DNA from: Jannaschia marina
Lineage (GTDB): Bacteria; Pseudomonadota; Alphaproteobacteria; Rhodobacterales; Rhodobacteraceae
Assembly: GCF_013404595.1 (NCBI RefSeq)
Contig: NZ_JABVAX010000005.1
Coordinates: 1-64,000, forward strand
Reading direction: 5' to 3'
DNA: 64,000 nt
A model generated the notes under the pieces. It did not search any database and was not told the DNA's origin. It was given only the letters and a program-made list of their open reading frames with translations. Both the position numbers and the translations under genes were made by a program. This document shows positions 39,960 through 49,612 of this stretch, piece after piece (position 1 is the stretch's first letter; each line of letters begins with the position of its first letter).

Positions 39960-42632
39960 CTATTCCGCCGCATCCGCCATCGGGACGTCGCGCGGCAGCC
40001 GCACGCGGAAGGCCGCGCCCCCCTGCCCCGGCAGATAGGCGATGTCCCCGCCGAGCCGCAGCATCACCTCCCGGCAGATGGCGAGGCCGAGCCCCGCGCT
40101 CCCGGCCGCAGCCTGATCGCTGAGCCGGGCGAACTTCTCGAAGATGAGCCCGCGGTCCCCCGGTGCGATGCCCGATCCGTTGTCGACGAAGTCGACGACG
40201 AGCGCATCCGCCTCCGGCCGCACCACGATCCGCAGCGCGGGAGCCTCCGCATCGCAGTACTTGCCGGCATTGGTGATGAGGTTGATGAAAACCTGCGCCA
40301 GCCGGTCGCCGTCTGTCCGCAGCGTCACCACCTCGGCCGCCGGGTCCCGCGTGAGCGTGAGGCCCGTCTGCCCGGCCGCCGTCACCGACCGCTCGATCAC
40401 GTCATGCAGGTCGACGTCCGCGGGGTTCAGCACGACCTGGCCCGACTCAAGCACGGTCAGGTCCAAGAGGTCGTCGAGAAGTCGCGTCAGGCGCTCGCTC
40501 TCCTCGAGGATGATGCCGGCGTAATGCGTCCGGTCCGCGTCACTCAGGTCCGCATGGCGCAGGATGCCCGAAAAGGCGCGGATCGACGTCATCGGCGTGC
40601 GCAGCTCGTGGCTCACCTGGCTCAGGAATGCATCCTTCTGGTGGCCGAGCGCCGTCAGCTTGTCGTTGACCGCGCGCAGCTCGCCCGCCGTGCGGGTCAG
40701 CTCCTGCGACTGCGCCTCGAGGCGGGTGGAATACTCCATGATCTGCGCCGTCTCGTCGGCCACGGCCAGCAGATCCTCGACCGAGACCGCGGCATCGCCG
40801 GTGATGCCCGTCACCATCGCATAGGCCGTCGCGCCCCCGACCGATCCGGCGAGGCTGCGCTCCAGCCGCTCCAGCAGCTCCGGCGTCGTCTCCGGCAGCG
40901 CGTCGGGGCGGCCCTGTGCCGCGGCCTCGGCCGCGAAGAGCGCCTGCGCCTCCTCCGCCCCGAGGATGCGCTGCGCCATGACCAGAAGCTCCTCCGCCCC
41001 GGCGCTGGCCCGTCGCCGCCCGGCCCGCGCGGGCGTCGCCCGGTCGAAGACCTGCACGAAGCGCGGCGTCTGCAATTGCTCCATCACCGTTGGCCGCGAC
41101 AGGAGCGACGCCGCGCAGAAGACGAGCGTGTTGAGCCCGAGCGACAGCACGAGCGCCGTCACCAGCGGGTCACCGGCCAGCCCGAAGAGCGCCTCGGGTC
41201 GGAGCGCCGCGATCCCGAAGGGCCCGGCGGCGAGGAACGCCTCCGAGGCCAGCACCGGCACCAGCATCGTCCAGGCCCAGACGGCGAAGCCCGTGGCGAT
41301 GCCCCAGGCGGCCCCGAACCGCGTCGCCCCCGTCCAGAAAAGGCCGAATAGAAGCGCCGGCAGGACCTGCACCATGCCCACGAAGCTGATGAGGCCGATC
41401 GAGGCCAGTGCCGCCGTCCCCCCGGTCGCGCGGAAATAGGCGTAGCCCATCGCCAGCACCACGAGGATCGACACCCGCCGCGCCCGCAGCACCACGTCGC
41501 GGACGTCACCCGAGATCGTGGCCCGCCGCGCACCGTCGCGCTCGTTGAACGCCAGCCAGAGCGGCATGACCACGTGGTTCGACAGCATCGTCGCCAGCGC
41601 GACCGCGGCCACGATCACCATCGACGTCGCCGAGGAGAAGCCGCCGAGGAACGCGAGCAGCGCCAGACCCTCCCGCCCCTCGGCCAGCGGCAGCGTCAGT
41701 ACGAAGAGGTCGGGGTTCGCGCCCGCGGGCATCCGCGCGAGGCCCGTCGCGGCGATCGGTACCACGAAGATGCACATCGCCAGAAGGTAGGCCGGAAAGG
41801 CCCAGGAGGCCGTGGCGAGGTGGCGCTCGTCCGAGTTCTCGACGACGAGCACCTGGAACATCCGCGGCAGGCAGATCACCGCCGCGCCCGACACGAAGAT
41901 GAGCGCGGCCCACCGCCCCGGTACCGCCGTCCAGTCCGCGAGCTCCGACGTCGCGATCACCTCCCGCGTGGCGGCCGCCCCCCCGTTCAGCCCCCAGACC
42001 ACGAAAAGGCCGACCGAGAGGAGCGCCACCAGCTTCACGATGGCCTCGACCGCGATGGCGCTGACGATGCCGTCGTGCCGCTCACCCGTGTCGAGCTTGC
42101 GCGTCCCGAAGAGGATCGTGAAGACGGCGAGGCCCGCCGCCACCCAGAAGGCGAGGCCCTTGAGTTCCGACGCTTGCGTTCCTGGCGCGGCGAAGACCCC
42201 GAAGGAAAGCGTGACGGATTGCAGTTGCAACGCGATGTAGGGCGTCGTGCCGACCACGGCGAGAAGCGTCACCAGCACCGCGATCGAAGTCGACTTGCCG
42301 TAACGCGAGGAGATCATGTCGGCGATCGAGGTGATCCGCTCCGCCCGCCCGATCCGCACCAACTTGCGCAGCACCCACCACCAGCCGACGAAGACGAGCG
42401 TGGGCCCGAGGTAGATCGTCATGAACTCGAGCCCCGAGCGCGCGGCGTAGCCGACCGCGCCGTAGAACGTCCAGGCGGTGCAGTAGATCGAGAGCGAAAG
42501 CGTATAGATCGCCGGTCCGCGCAGGAGGCCGTGGCCTCGTGCCGCCTGCCGCTCGCCCGCGAAGGCAACGAGGAAGAGGAACGCGACGTAGACGAGCGAG
42601 AGCGCGATCAGCAGGTTGAGCGACGGTCCCAT
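39960..42632 (-). CDS. sodium/solute symporter-histidine kinase fusion (CbrA/CrbS-like)
   Basis: An 890-residue sensor kinase. Residues 1-500 form a Na+/solute symporter (SSS) domain of about 13 membrane segments ('LSIYCTAWTFYGAVGYAARSGLEFMTIYLGP', 'VAVVGTTPYIALQLQSV', 'GGFSSATSMVIVAAVALATMLSNHVVMP'). A linker coiled coil near 640-665 leads to the HisKA box 'SQVSHELRTPMTSIRAF' (His near 674), the N-box 'QVFINLITNAGKYCD', and G-boxes 'FVDNGSGIAPGDRG' and 'GLGLAICREVM'. Such fusions (CbrA, CrbS, MxtR) sense a carbon source. It is the last gene of an operon with a receiver and an XRE regulator. Confidence 0.92.
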   Translation of the reverse strand: MGPSLNLLIALSLVYVAFLFLVAFAGERQAARGHGLLRGPAIYTLSLSIYCTAWTFYGAVGYAARSGLEFMTIYLGPTLVFVGWWWVLRKLVRIGRAERITSIADMISSRYGKSTSIAVLVTLLAVVGTTPYIALQLQSVTLSFGVFAAPGTQASELKGLAFWVAAGLAVFTILFGTRKLDTGERHDGIVSAIAVEAIVKLVALLSVGLFVVWGLNGGAAATREVIATSELADWTAVPGRWAALIFVSGAAVICLPRMFQVLVVENSDERHLATASWAFPAYLLAMCIFVVPIAATGLARMPAGANPDLFVLTLPLAEGREGLALLAFLGGFSSATSMVIVAAVALATMLSNHVVMPLWLAFNERDGARRATISGDVRDVVLRARRVSILVVLAMGYAYFRATGGTAALASIGLISFVGMVQVLPALLFGLFWTGATRFGAAWGIATGFAVWAWTMLVPVLASEAFLAAGPFGIAALRPEALFGLAGDPLVTALVLSLGLNTLVFCAASLLSRPTVMEQLQTPRFVQVFDRATPARAGRRRASAGAEELLVMAQRILGAEEAQALFAAEAAAQGRPDALPETTPELLERLERSLAGSVGGATAYAMVTGITGDAAVSVEDLLAVADETAQIMEYSTRLEAQSQELTRTAGELRAVNDKLTALGHQKDAFLSQVSHELRTPMTSIRAFSGILRHADLSDADRTHYAGIILEESERLTRLLDDLLDLTVLESGQVVLNPADVDLHDVIERSVTAAGQTGLTLTRDPAAEVVTLRTDGDRLAQVFINLITNAGKYCDAEAPALRIVVRPEADALVVDFVDNGSGIAPGDRGLIFEKFARLSDQAAAGSAGLGLAICREVMLRLGGDIAYLPGQGGAAFRVRLPRDVPMADAAE

Positions 42633-42636
42633 CGCC

Positions 42637-42942
42637 TCAGCCGTCGCCGTCGTCGCCCACCCGCGCGTCGGGGGCCTCCGCTTCGGCCCGCAGATGCAGC
42701 CGCCCGAGCCATGCGGCGAGCCCCAGGAGCATCAGCCAGGACGCGAAGAGGTAGATGAGCCAGGGGGCGGTCGCCCCCGCGGCCGCCGGCCCGTCGGAGA
42801 GTACGAAATCCGGCAAGAGGAAGAGCGCGCCGCCGAGAAACGGCAGGAGCCGCGCGCCGTCGGCCACCCGCGCCCGGCGCAGGGCCCGGCGCTGGGCGGC
42901 GCTCGCGTCCGGGGCGAGATCGGGGGGCGTGGCGCGGCTCAC
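42637..42942 (-). CDS. small membrane protein of the kinase operon
   Basis: A 101-residue protein with two hydrophobic segments ('LLPFLGGALFLLPDFVL' and 'WLIYLFASWLMLLGLAAWLGRLHL') and charged ends. I do not recognise the family. It could be the small partner subunit of the symporter-kinase four bases downstream, but it lacks the usual small-subunit (DUF4212) pattern. The GTG start overlaps the receiver stop (GTGA). An acidic Asp/Gly C-terminus ends it. Confidence 0.65.
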   Translation of the reverse strand: MSRATPPDLAPDASAAQRRALRRARVADGARLLPFLGGALFLLPDFVLSDGPAAAGATAPWLIYLFASWLMLLGLAAWLGRLHLRAEAEAPDARVGDDGDG

Positions 42943-43349
42943 GCCGTCGACCGGGCCAGCGCGGTGACCGCCGCCACCAGCTCCTGGTTGGAAAACGGCT
43001 TCGTCATGAAGCGGCTCGCCCCGAGGGCCTCGGCCCGCTCCCGGTCCTTCGCCTGGCCCTTGGCCGTCAGCATCAGGACCGGCAGATCCCGCGGCACGTC
43101 GCCCGCCCCCTCCCGGATACCGCCCAGCACGTCGAAGCCCGAGCGCCCCGGCAGCATCACGTCGAGCACCACGACGTCCGGCGCGTGCCGCGCGATCGCC
43201 TCGAGCGCGGTCGCCCCGTCCGAATGTGTCGACACCCGCCAGCCCGCCTGCCCGAGCAGGAAGGAGATCGCGGTGGCGATGTTCTGTTCGTCCTCGATCA
43301 GGAGCACGCGCGGAATATGCTCCACCGCTCTCCCTGCTGCGTCAGCCAT
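42939..43349 (-). CDS. single-domain response regulator
   Basis: A 136-residue CheY-like receiver with no output domain. The phosphorylation site is D63 in 'DVVVLDVMLPGRSGFD', the acidic pair is 'LIEDEQN' near the start, and the switch lysine is K117 in 'FMTKPFS'. It is the likely phosphate acceptor of the symporter-kinase in the same operon. CrbR-type partners of such kinases normally carry a LuxR-type DNA-binding domain; this one does not, so it must act through another protein. It overlaps the XRE gene by eight bases. Confidence 0.9.
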   Translation of the reverse strand: MADAAGRAVEHIPRVLLIEDEQNIATAISFLLGQAGWRVSTHSDGATALEAIARHAPDVVVLDVMLPGRSGFDVLGGIREGAGDVPRDLPVLMLTAKGQAKDRERAEALGASRFMTKPFSNQELVAAVTALARSTA

Positions 43350-44667
43350 GCCCGGCCTCCCCTCCGGTCATTCCCGGGTCCGATCCTTCCACGCGTGCGC
43401 CCCCGCTGTCCAGCGCCGTGCCCTCCGAAAGGACCGACGGCTCCCGCCGCGCGGCGCACCCCGTGCGCGGGCAGACGCGGCAGCCGGGGCCGACCGGGGC
43501 CCCCGCGCCGGCGCTGCGCGCCCGCGTGAGCAGCATCGTCGCGCGCAGCACGGGCACCGCGCCGAAGCCCGCGGGCGCGATCGGGCTGGCGACGGCATGG
43601 GCGTGCCAGCCGGCCCCGTCGGGCGTCTCGATCACCGTGGCGAGCGGCCGCCCCGGCTGCGCGAGCGCCGCGTAGAGCGGCCAGAGCGGGCAGCCCGCGC
43701 CCATCACCGGCAGCGCGAAGCCCGCCACCGGCTTGCGGCGCAGGAGCGCGCCCGCCGCATCGCAGATCACGAGGCCCCGGCCCGGATCCACCACCCCCAT
43801 CCTGCGCAGCACGAGCGCGAGGTCGCCGCCCGCCGCGGCGATCAGGTCGTCGGGCCCCGCCGCCGCCTCGACCTCCATGCGGGGCAGCCGCTCCGCATCG
43901 GCGGCATCGCCCGCCAGTACATCGGTCGCCAGCCGCCGCGCCGCCCCGTCCTCGATCCCGGCGACAAGCTCCGGCACCGCCGCCGCGCCCCGCTCCTCCA
44001 GCGCCTCGAACCGGTGGCCGGCGGCGTCGAGGAACTGCGAGACGATCTCCGACGGCAGAAGCCGCGCGTCGCCCCCGTCCTTGCGCGCTCCGAAGAGCTC
44101 CATCACCGCCTCGACCCCCTCGGCCAGCCGGCGGCTGTCGGCGTCGAGGTTGGCGTGGAAGCGGCCGCGCCAGTTGGCGTCGATCTCCGGCGTCTGGGCC
44201 AGGATCGAGGCCGTGGACCGCACGACCGAGACCGTCGACAGAAGCTCGTGCATCGCCTCGGCGAGCGTCGGGTCGTGCGAGAGCCGGTCGGTCAGCGCCT
44301 CGATCGTGCGCGCCTGCGCGGCCAGCGCCCCGGCCTGCGCCACGGCGAGCCGTGCCCAGCCCGGATGCCGCCGCGCCACCTCCGCCGCCTCGGCCCGCGC
44401 CTCCGGGTCGAGATCCGCCGCCGCCCCGACCGCCTGCAGCGCCTCGACGAGATCCGAATCCCCGTCCTCGGCGAGGGCCGCACGGTCGATGTCGAGCGCC
44501 GCGGCGATCCGGGTCAGGAGCGCGCCCCCGATCGCGCGGCGGTTGTGTTCGATCAGGTTGAGGTAGGACGGCGAGATCTCCGCCGCCGCCGCGACCGCCG
44601 CCTGCTTCCGCCCGAGGGCGAGCCGGCGCTCCCGGATCCGATGGCCGGTGGGAACGAGACGGGCCAT
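43342..44667 (-). CDS. XRE-family short-chain fatty acyl-CoA-type transcription regulator (ScfR-like)
   Basis: A 441-residue regulator. The N-terminal helix-turn-helix is 'IRERRLALGRKQAAVAAAAEISPSYLNLIEHNRRAI' (residues 9-46). The C-terminal domain contains 'GAGCPLWPLYAAL' and 'RVCPRTGCAARR', the DUF2083-type region with conserved cysteines found in RamB/PccR/ScfR-like regulators of acetate, propionate and glyoxylate metabolism. AGGAGG is four bases from the ATG, fixing the start. It is divergent from the ABC/acs operon and heads the kinase operon, so it probably controls one or both. Confidence 0.87.
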   Translation of the reverse strand: MARLVPTGHRIRERRLALGRKQAAVAAAAEISPSYLNLIEHNRRAIGGALLTRIAAALDIDRAALAEDGDSDLVEALQAVGAAADLDPEARAEAAEVARRHPGWARLAVAQAGALAAQARTIEALTDRLSHDPTLAEAMHELLSTVSVVRSTASILAQTPEIDANWRGRFHANLDADSRRLAEGVEAVMELFGARKDGGDARLLPSEIVSQFLDAAGHRFEALEERGAAAVPELVAGIEDGAARRLATDVLAGDAADAERLPRMEVEAAAGPDDLIAAAGGDLALVLRRMGVVDPGRGLVICDAAGALLRRKPVAGFALPVMGAGCPLWPLYAALAQPGRPLATVIETPDGAGWHAHAVASPIAPAGFGAVPVLRATMLLTRARSAGAGAPVGPGCRVCPRTGCAARREPSVLSEGTALDSGGARVEGSDPGMTGGEAGHG

Positions 44668-44762
44668 ACAACCTCCTGATGTGAGAGCCTTGCTGCATCT
44701 GCACGGGCGGCGATGCCGCACCTGCGGGAGAAGCAATTTACAGGTTTCCGCTCCGCGCTGTC

Positions 44763-44781
44763 ATTTTCTTTACAAGAAAAT
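44763..44781. promoter_or_regulatory. AT-rich inverted repeat in the regulator/ABC divergent region
   Basis: ATTTTCTT and AAGAAAAT flank TAC, an exact inverted repeat, in a locally AT-rich patch between the XRE regulator and the ABC binding-protein gene. It is a natural candidate for the XRE regulator's own operator; there is no direct evidence. Confidence 0.45.
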
Positions 44782-44916
44782 TCTTTCCTCGCGAAGCCTT
44801 ATTGAAGGTTTGACCCTCCGTCCCGCAAGCTGTCCTTGTCCCGTCAAGGTAAGGCGGGCTGTTCCGGTCCACTCTGGAGGGGGATGGGCCGGTCTCATAA
44901 AAAGGGAGGGTCTTGG

Positions 44917-46293
44917 ATGACCAAATCGAACTTCACCCGTCGCGGCGTGCTGAAGACCGGTGCCACCGCCGGTGCCGGCCTCGCCGTTCCGACCGTCTTC
45001 ACGGGCGCGGTCTGGGCCGATGGCCATACCGGCTTCACCAACGCGCCGCAGGGCGACACCGTGACGCTGGGCTTCAACGTGCCGCAGTCCGGCCCCTACG
45101 CCGACGAGGGTGCCGACGAGCTGCGCGCCTTCGAGCTGGCGGTCGAGCACCTCAACGGCGAAGGCGACGGCGGCATGCTGCAGACCTTCTCCGAGAAGAA
45201 CCTCGACGGCACCGGCATCCTCGGCAAGAAGGTCGCCTTCGTCACCGGCGACACGCAGACGAAGTCCGACGCCGCCCGCGCCTCCGCCCGCTCGATGATC
45301 GAGAAGGACGGTGCCATCATGGTCTCCGGCGGCTCGTCCTCGGGCGTGGCCGTCGCCGTGCAGGCGCTCTGCCAGGAGGCGGGCATCATCTTCATGGCCG
45401 GCCTCACCCACTCGAACGACACCACCGGCAAGGACAAGAAGGCCAACGGCTTCCGCCACTTCTTCAACTCCTACATGTCGGGCGCCGCGCTCGCCCCGAT
45501 CCTGGCCGCGCAGTACGGCGAGGACCGCAAGGCCTATCACCTGACCGCCGACTACAACTGGGGCTACACCACCCAGGAGGCCGTCCAGTCCTCGACCGAG
45601 GCCATGGGCTGGGAGACGGTCAACTCCGTGCTGACCCCGCTGACGCAGACGGACTTCTCGTCCTACATCGCGCCGGTGCTGCAGTCGGACGCCGACATCC
45701 TCGTGCTCAACCACTACGGCGGCAACATGGTCAACTCGCTGACCAACGCGGTGCAGTTCGGCCTGCGCGACCGCGAGGTGAACGGCAAGAAGTTCGAGAT
45801 CGTCGTGCCGCTCTACTCGGAGCTGATGGCGCGCGGCGCGGGCGAGAACATCGCCGGCATCCTCGGCTCCCAGAACTGGGACTGGAAACTCGAGAACGAG
45901 CTTGGCGAGCGCTACTCGGGCACCAATGCCTTCGTGAAGTCCTTCGGCGAGAAGTACGGCTTCCCGCCGAGCCAGGCCGCGCACACCTGCTACGTGCAGA
46001 CGCTGCTCTATGCCGACGCGGTCACCCGCGCGGGCTCCTTCAACCCCTGCGCCGTGGCGGAGGCCCTCGAGGGCTTCGAGTTCGACGGCCTCGGCAACGG
46101 CCCGACGCTCTACCGTGCCGACGACCACCAGTGCTTCAAGGACGTGGTCGTGGTGCGCGGCAAGGAGAGCCCGGAGAACGAGTTCGACCTCGTGGAGATC
46201 GTCGAGGTGACGCCGGCCGACCAGGTCACCTACGAGCCCGACCATCCGCAGTTCGCGGGCGGCTCGCTCGGCGAGTGCAACCCGGGGGCCTGA
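44917..46293 (+). CDS. branched-chain-type ABC transporter substrate-binding protein
   Basis: A 458-residue periplasmic binding protein of the Peripla_BP_6 (LivK/UrtA/AmiC-like) class. A twin-arginine signal ('TRRGVLKTGATAGAGLAVPTVFTGAVWA') means Tat export and folding in the cytoplasm. The mature part starts 'DTVTLGFNVPQSGPYADEGADELRAFELAVEHLNGEG', with 'GGSSSGVAVAVQALCQEAGIIFMAGLTHSNDTTGKD' as the ligand region. The ligand is not predictable; homologues with Tat signals often sit beside acyl-CoA synthetases. A long GGGAGGG Shine-Dalgarno precedes the ATG. It is first in the ABC-acs operon. Confidence 0.9.
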   Translation: MTKSNFTRRGVLKTGATAGAGLAVPTVFTGAVWADGHTGFTNAPQGDTVTLGFNVPQSGPYADEGADELRAFELAVEHLNGEGDGGMLQTFSEKNLDGTGILGKKVAFVTGDTQTKSDAARASARSMIEKDGAIMVSGGSSSGVAVAVQALCQEAGIIFMAGLTHSNDTTGKDKKANGFRHFFNSYMSGAALAPILAAQYGEDRKAYHLTADYNWGYTTQEAVQSSTEAMGWETVNSVLTPLTQTDFSSYIAPVLQSDADILVLNHYGGNMVNSLTNAVQFGLRDREVNGKKFEIVVPLYSELMARGAGENIAGILGSQNWDWKLENELGERYSGTNAFVKSFGEKYGFPPSQAAHTCYVQTLLYADAVTRAGSFNPCAVAEALEGFEFDGLGNGPTLYRADDHQCFKDVVVVRGKESPENEFDLVEIVEVTPADQVTYEPDHPQFAGGSLGECNPGA

Positions 46294-46319
46294 GCCTCCC
46301 TTCCCGCTCCGGCTCCGTG

Positions 46320-46363
46320 CCGGGGCGGTCTCTCCCCGGTCGCCGCTCCTCGTGCGGGCGGCG
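46320..46363 (+). other. two intercistronic stem-loops after the binding-protein gene
   Basis: CCGGGG/CCCCGG (46320-46339) and CGCCGC/GCGGCG (46341-46363) are perfect 6-bp stems in the 121-base gap between the binding-protein and permease genes. Such stems often give high binding-protein and low permease levels by protecting or partly terminating mRNA. There is no T-run. Confidence 0.4.
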
Positions 46364-46414
46364 GCCCACCTCTCTCCTCTCACCGACCATTCGCATCCAC
46401 CGGGGGCCGCGCAC

Positions 46415-47446
46415 ATGGAAGCCATCATTCTTCAAGTCCTGAACGGGCTCGACAAGGGCAGCGCCTACGCGCTCATCGCCCTTGGCCTGACCCTGATCTT
46501 CGGAACGCTGGGCGTCGTGAACTTCGCCCATGGCGCGCTCTTCATGCTGGGCGCCTTCTGCGCCGTCACCTTCTCGCGCCTGCTGCAGCTCAGCCACAGC
46601 GTCGTCGACGAGACCCGGACCGACTTCCTCGGCAATCCGCTCAAGGTCGACGTCTACTACGTGCAGGAGATCTTCGGCGAAACCGCCGGTGCCGCGATCA
46701 TCGACTGGGCCGTGCCGCTCTCGATCCTCTTCGCGATCCCGGTGATGATCGCCATCGGCGTCGCCATGGAGCGCGGCCTCATCCGCCACTTCTACAAGCG
46801 CCCCCACGCCGACCAGATCCTCGTGACCTTCGGCCTCGCCATCGTGCTGCAGGAGATCATCAAGTACTTCTACGGCGCGAACCCGATCCCCACGCCCGCC
46901 CCCGACGCCTTCGTCGGCTCCTTCGACTTCGGCGTACTCTTGGGCTTCGATCCGGGCGGCATCGTCTATCCCTACTGGCGCCTGATCTACTTCCTCTTCG
47001 CCGCCGTCATCATCGCCGCCGTCTTTGCCTTCCTGCAGTTCACCACCTTCGGCATGGTCGTGCGCGCCGGCATGGCGGACCGCGAGACGGTCACGCTCCT
47101 CGGCATCGACATCGACAAGCGGTTCACCATCATGTTCGGCATCGCCGCCGCCGTCGCGGGCCTCGCGGGCGTGATGTACACGCCCATCAACTCGCCGAAC
47201 TACCACATGGGGATGGACTTCCTCGTGCTCAGCTTCGTCGTGGTGGTCGTCGGCGGCATGGGCTCCCTGCCCGGGGCCGTCCTCGCGGGCTTCCTTCTGG
47301 GCATCATCGAGGCCTTCGCCTCCATGACCGAGGTGCTCGACGTGCTGCCCGGCATCAACCAGATCATCATCTACCTCGTGGCCATCATCGTGCTGCTCAC
47401 CCGTCCCCGTGGCCTCATGGGCCGCAAGGGCGTGATGGAGGACTAA
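46415..47446 (+). CDS. branched-chain-type ABC transporter permease (LivH-like)
   Basis: A 343-residue inner-membrane permease with about eight to nine segments. It opens '[43 protein letters not shown]', the LivH signature (G-L-x-x-G-x-x-Y-A-L-x-A-x-G-L-x-L-I-F-G). An unusual insert '[25 protein letters not shown]' follows the first segments. The late box '[27 protein letters not shown]' contacts the ATPases. It is the second gene of the ABC-acs operon. Confidence 0.93.
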   Translation: MEAIILQVLNGLDKGSAYALIALGLTLIFGTLGVVNFAHGALFMLGAFCAVTFSRLLQLSHSVVDETRTDFLGNPLKVDVYYVQEIFGETAGAAIIDWAVPLSILFAIPVMIAIGVAMERGLIRHFYKRPHADQILVTFGLAIVLQEIIKYFYGANPIPTPAPDAFVGSFDFGVLLGFDPGGIVYPYWRLIYFLFAAVIIAAVFAFLQFTTFGMVVRAGMADRETVTLLGIDIDKRFTIMFGIAAAVAGLAGVMYTPINSPNYHMGMDFLVLSFVVVVVGGMGSLPGAVLAGFLLGIIEAFASMTEVLDVLPGINQIIIYLVAIIVLLTRPRGLMGRKGVMED

Positions 47447-47450
47447 TCCC

Positions 47451-48734
47451 ATGACAGACCAAGCCCAACACGCCCCCGCGGCGACCCCCAAGCCCGCCGC
47501 CCCGGCGCGCGCAAAGGGGGGCAGCCTCCTCGGCCTCGGCCGCAAAGACTTCATGCTCCTGCTCTTCGTGGCGGCGCTCATCCTCTTCGCGCCGTTCCTC
47601 CTCAACCCCTTCCCCGCCGGCAGCGCCATGGCGCAGTTCAACGCGGGCTATCCCGACCTGATGCAACGGTTCGTGATCTTCGGGATCTTCGCGATCGGCT
47701 TCAACATCCTCTTCGGCCTGACGGGCTACCTCTCCTTCGGCCACGCGGCCTTCCTCGGGGTCGGCTCCTACGCCGGGATCTGGATGATGAAGCTGCTGAC
47801 GCTCAACGTCATCCCCGCGATCGTCGCCTCGGTCGTCGTCGCCGGTCTCTTCTCGCTCGTCGTGGGCTTCATCTCGCTGCGCCGCTCGGGGATCTATTTC
47901 TCGATCCTGACGCTCGCCTTCGCAATGATGTCCTACGCGCTGGCCTATTCGGTGCTCACCCCGATCACCGGCGGCGAGACGGGCCTGCAGCTCAAGTACT
48001 TCGACCCCCGCGTCCTCGACGCGCCGCTCGAGGCGGGCGTAACGCCCCGCGCCAACCTCTTCGGGATCGACATGCAGGCCAGCACCAACATGCGCTTCGG
48101 AGCCTGGATCTTCACGCTCAACGCCGGCTACTACATCGCGGGCGTGGTGATGCTGATCGCCTTCTACCTGTCGATCCGCCTCTTCCGGTCGCCCTTCGGG
48201 ATGATGCTGCGCGCGGTCAAGTCGAACCAGAACCGCCTGAACTACACCGGCATCTCGCCCAAGCCCTACACCCTCGCGGCCTTCGTGATCTCGGGGATGT
48301 ACGCGGGCCTCGCCGGCGGACTCCTCGTCGCGATGGACACCCAGGTCGGCGCGGAGCGCATGTTCTGGACGGCATCGGGAGAGGTCGTGCTGATGACGAT
48401 CCTCGGCGGGGCCGGCACGCTCATCGGGCCGGTGCTGGGCTCGGGCTTCATCAAGTACTTCGAGAACATCGTCTCGAAGATCAACGAAAGCACGCTCAAC
48501 GCCTGGTTCTCCTTCCTGCCCGACGGGCTTCAGGACGTCGTCGTGGCGATCATCTACCCCTTCGTGGGCAAGGGCTGGCACCTGACGCTCGGCCTGCTTT
48601 TCATGGCGGTGGTCATCTTCCTGCCGGGCGGCCTCGTGCAGGGCGGGCAGAAGCTCGTGACCGTCTTCCGCCGCGACCGTAAATCCGCCGACGCCGAGAA
48701 GGCCGCGGCCGAACAGCGCCAGACGCAGGAGTGA
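47451..48734 (+). CDS. branched-chain-type ABC transporter permease (LivM-like)
   Basis: A 427-residue permease. After a polar 30-residue N-terminus it has membrane segments with the LivM signature '[31 protein letters not shown]' and the ATPase-contact box '[27 protein letters not shown]'. An internal soluble stretch ('[27 protein letters not shown]') is periplasmic. It is four bases after the LivH-like gene and overlaps the ribosome-binding site of the next gene. Together the two permeases form the channel. Confidence 0.93.
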   Translation: MTDQAQHAPAATPKPAAPARAKGGSLLGLGRKDFMLLLFVAALILFAPFLLNPFPAGSAMAQFNAGYPDLMQRFVIFGIFAIGFNILFGLTGYLSFGHAAFLGVGSYAGIWMMKLLTLNVIPAIVASVVVAGLFSLVVGFISLRRSGIYFSILTLAFAMMSYALAYSVLTPITGGETGLQLKYFDPRVLDAPLEAGVTPRANLFGIDMQASTNMRFGAWIFTLNAGYYIAGVVMLIAFYLSIRLFRSPFGMMLRAVKSNQNRLNYTGISPKPYTLAAFVISGMYAGLAGGLLVAMDTQVGAERMFWTASGEVVLMTILGGAGTLIGPVLGSGFIKYFENIVSKINESTLNAWFSFLPDGLQDVVVAIIYPFVGKGWHLTLGLLFMAVVIFLPGGLVQGGQKLVTVFRRDRKSADAEKAAAEQRQTQE

Positions 48735-48739
48735 CCGAC

Positions 48740-49501
48740 ATGGGAATTCTCGAAGTCAAGAACGTGGGCAAGCGCTTCGGCGGCCTGCAAGCCCTGGGCG
48801 ACGTCAACCTCTCGGTCGCCGACCAGTCGGTCCACGCGATCATCGGGCCGAACGGCGCGGGCAAGTCCACGCTCCTCAACTGCCTCGTCGGCAAGCTCAT
48901 CCCCGACACCGGCTCCGTCACCTTCGAGGGGCAGAGCGTGCTGGGGCGCAAGCCGCACGAGATCAACCAGATGGGCATCTCCCGCGTGTTCCAAACGCCC
49001 GAGATCTTCGGCGACCTGACGGTGATGGAGAACATGATGATCCCCTGCCTCGCCAAGCGCGACGGGGCCTTCTCGATCAACGCCTACGGTGCGATGATGC
49101 GCGACGCCGAAATCGTGGAGCGTGCCGAGCACATGCTCGAGGACATGAACATGGCCGACAAGCGCGACATGCACGCGGCGTCGATGTCCCGCGGCGACAA
49201 GCGCCGGCTGGAGATCGGCATGTGCCTCGCGCAGGAGCCGCGGCTTCTCCTTCTCGACGAGCCGACGGCGGGCATGGCGCGGGCGGACACCAACAACACG
49301 ATCGACCTCCTGAAGGAGATCAAGGCGTCGCGCCCGATCACCATCTGCATCATCGAGCACGACATGCACGTCGTCTTCTCGCTGGCCGAGCGGATCACCG
49401 TGCTCGCCCAGGGCACGCCCCTCGTCGAGGACACGCCCGAGAACATCAAGGGCCACCCGAAGGTCCGCGAAGCCTACCTCGGCGAAAGCTCCGGGCACTG
49501 A
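48740..49501 (+). CDS. ABC transporter ATP-binding protein (LivG-like)
   Basis: A 253-residue ATPase with Walker A 'GPNGAGKST' near residue 36 and Walker B 'LLLLDEPTAGM'. The signature motif is unusual: 'MSRGDKRRLEIGMCLAQ' instead of LSGGQ, a variation also known in some LivG/UrtD proteins. The ATG at 48740 is eight bases after AGGAG; a GTG at 48731 overlaps the previous stop but has no spacing. It energises import together with the LivF-like protein. Confidence 0.93.
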   Translation: MGILEVKNVGKRFGGLQALGDVNLSVADQSVHAIIGPNGAGKSTLLNCLVGKLIPDTGSVTFEGQSVLGRKPHEINQMGISRVFQTPEIFGDLTVMENMMIPCLAKRDGAFSINAYGAMMRDAEIVERAEHMLEDMNMADKRDMHAASMSRGDKRRLEIGMCLAQEPRLLLLDEPTAGMARADTNNTIDLLKEIKASRPITICIIEHDMHVVFSLAERITVLAQGTPLVEDTPENIKGHPKVREAYLGESSGH

Positions 49502-49507
49502 AACGAC

Positions 49508-49529
49508 GGTGGGCACGGTGATGCCCACC
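49508..49529 (+). repeat. 8-bp hairpin GGTGGGCA
   Basis: GGTGGGCA and TGCCCACC flank a 6-base loop just after the LivG-like stop codon. It forms the first of two hairpins in the 111-base gap before the LivF-like gene and could moderate read-through or stabilise the upstream mRNA. Confidence 0.55.
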
Positions 49530-49541
49530 CGACGGACCGTC

Positions 49542-49564
49542 ATCCTCGGGCCTGACCCGAGGAT
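49542..49564. repeat. dispersed palindromic repeat, ATCCTCGGG type
   Basis: ATCCTCGGG and its exact complement flank CCTGA. The GTCATCCTCGGG...GACCCGAGGAT pattern is a widespread intergenic palindrome of alphaproteobacteria. It lies inside an operon, between the two ABC ATPase genes. Confidence 0.7.
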
Positions 49565-49612
49565 CCCCCACCTCCCGGACGCCCCCGAGGCACCGGCAAG
49601 GAGACCGAACCG

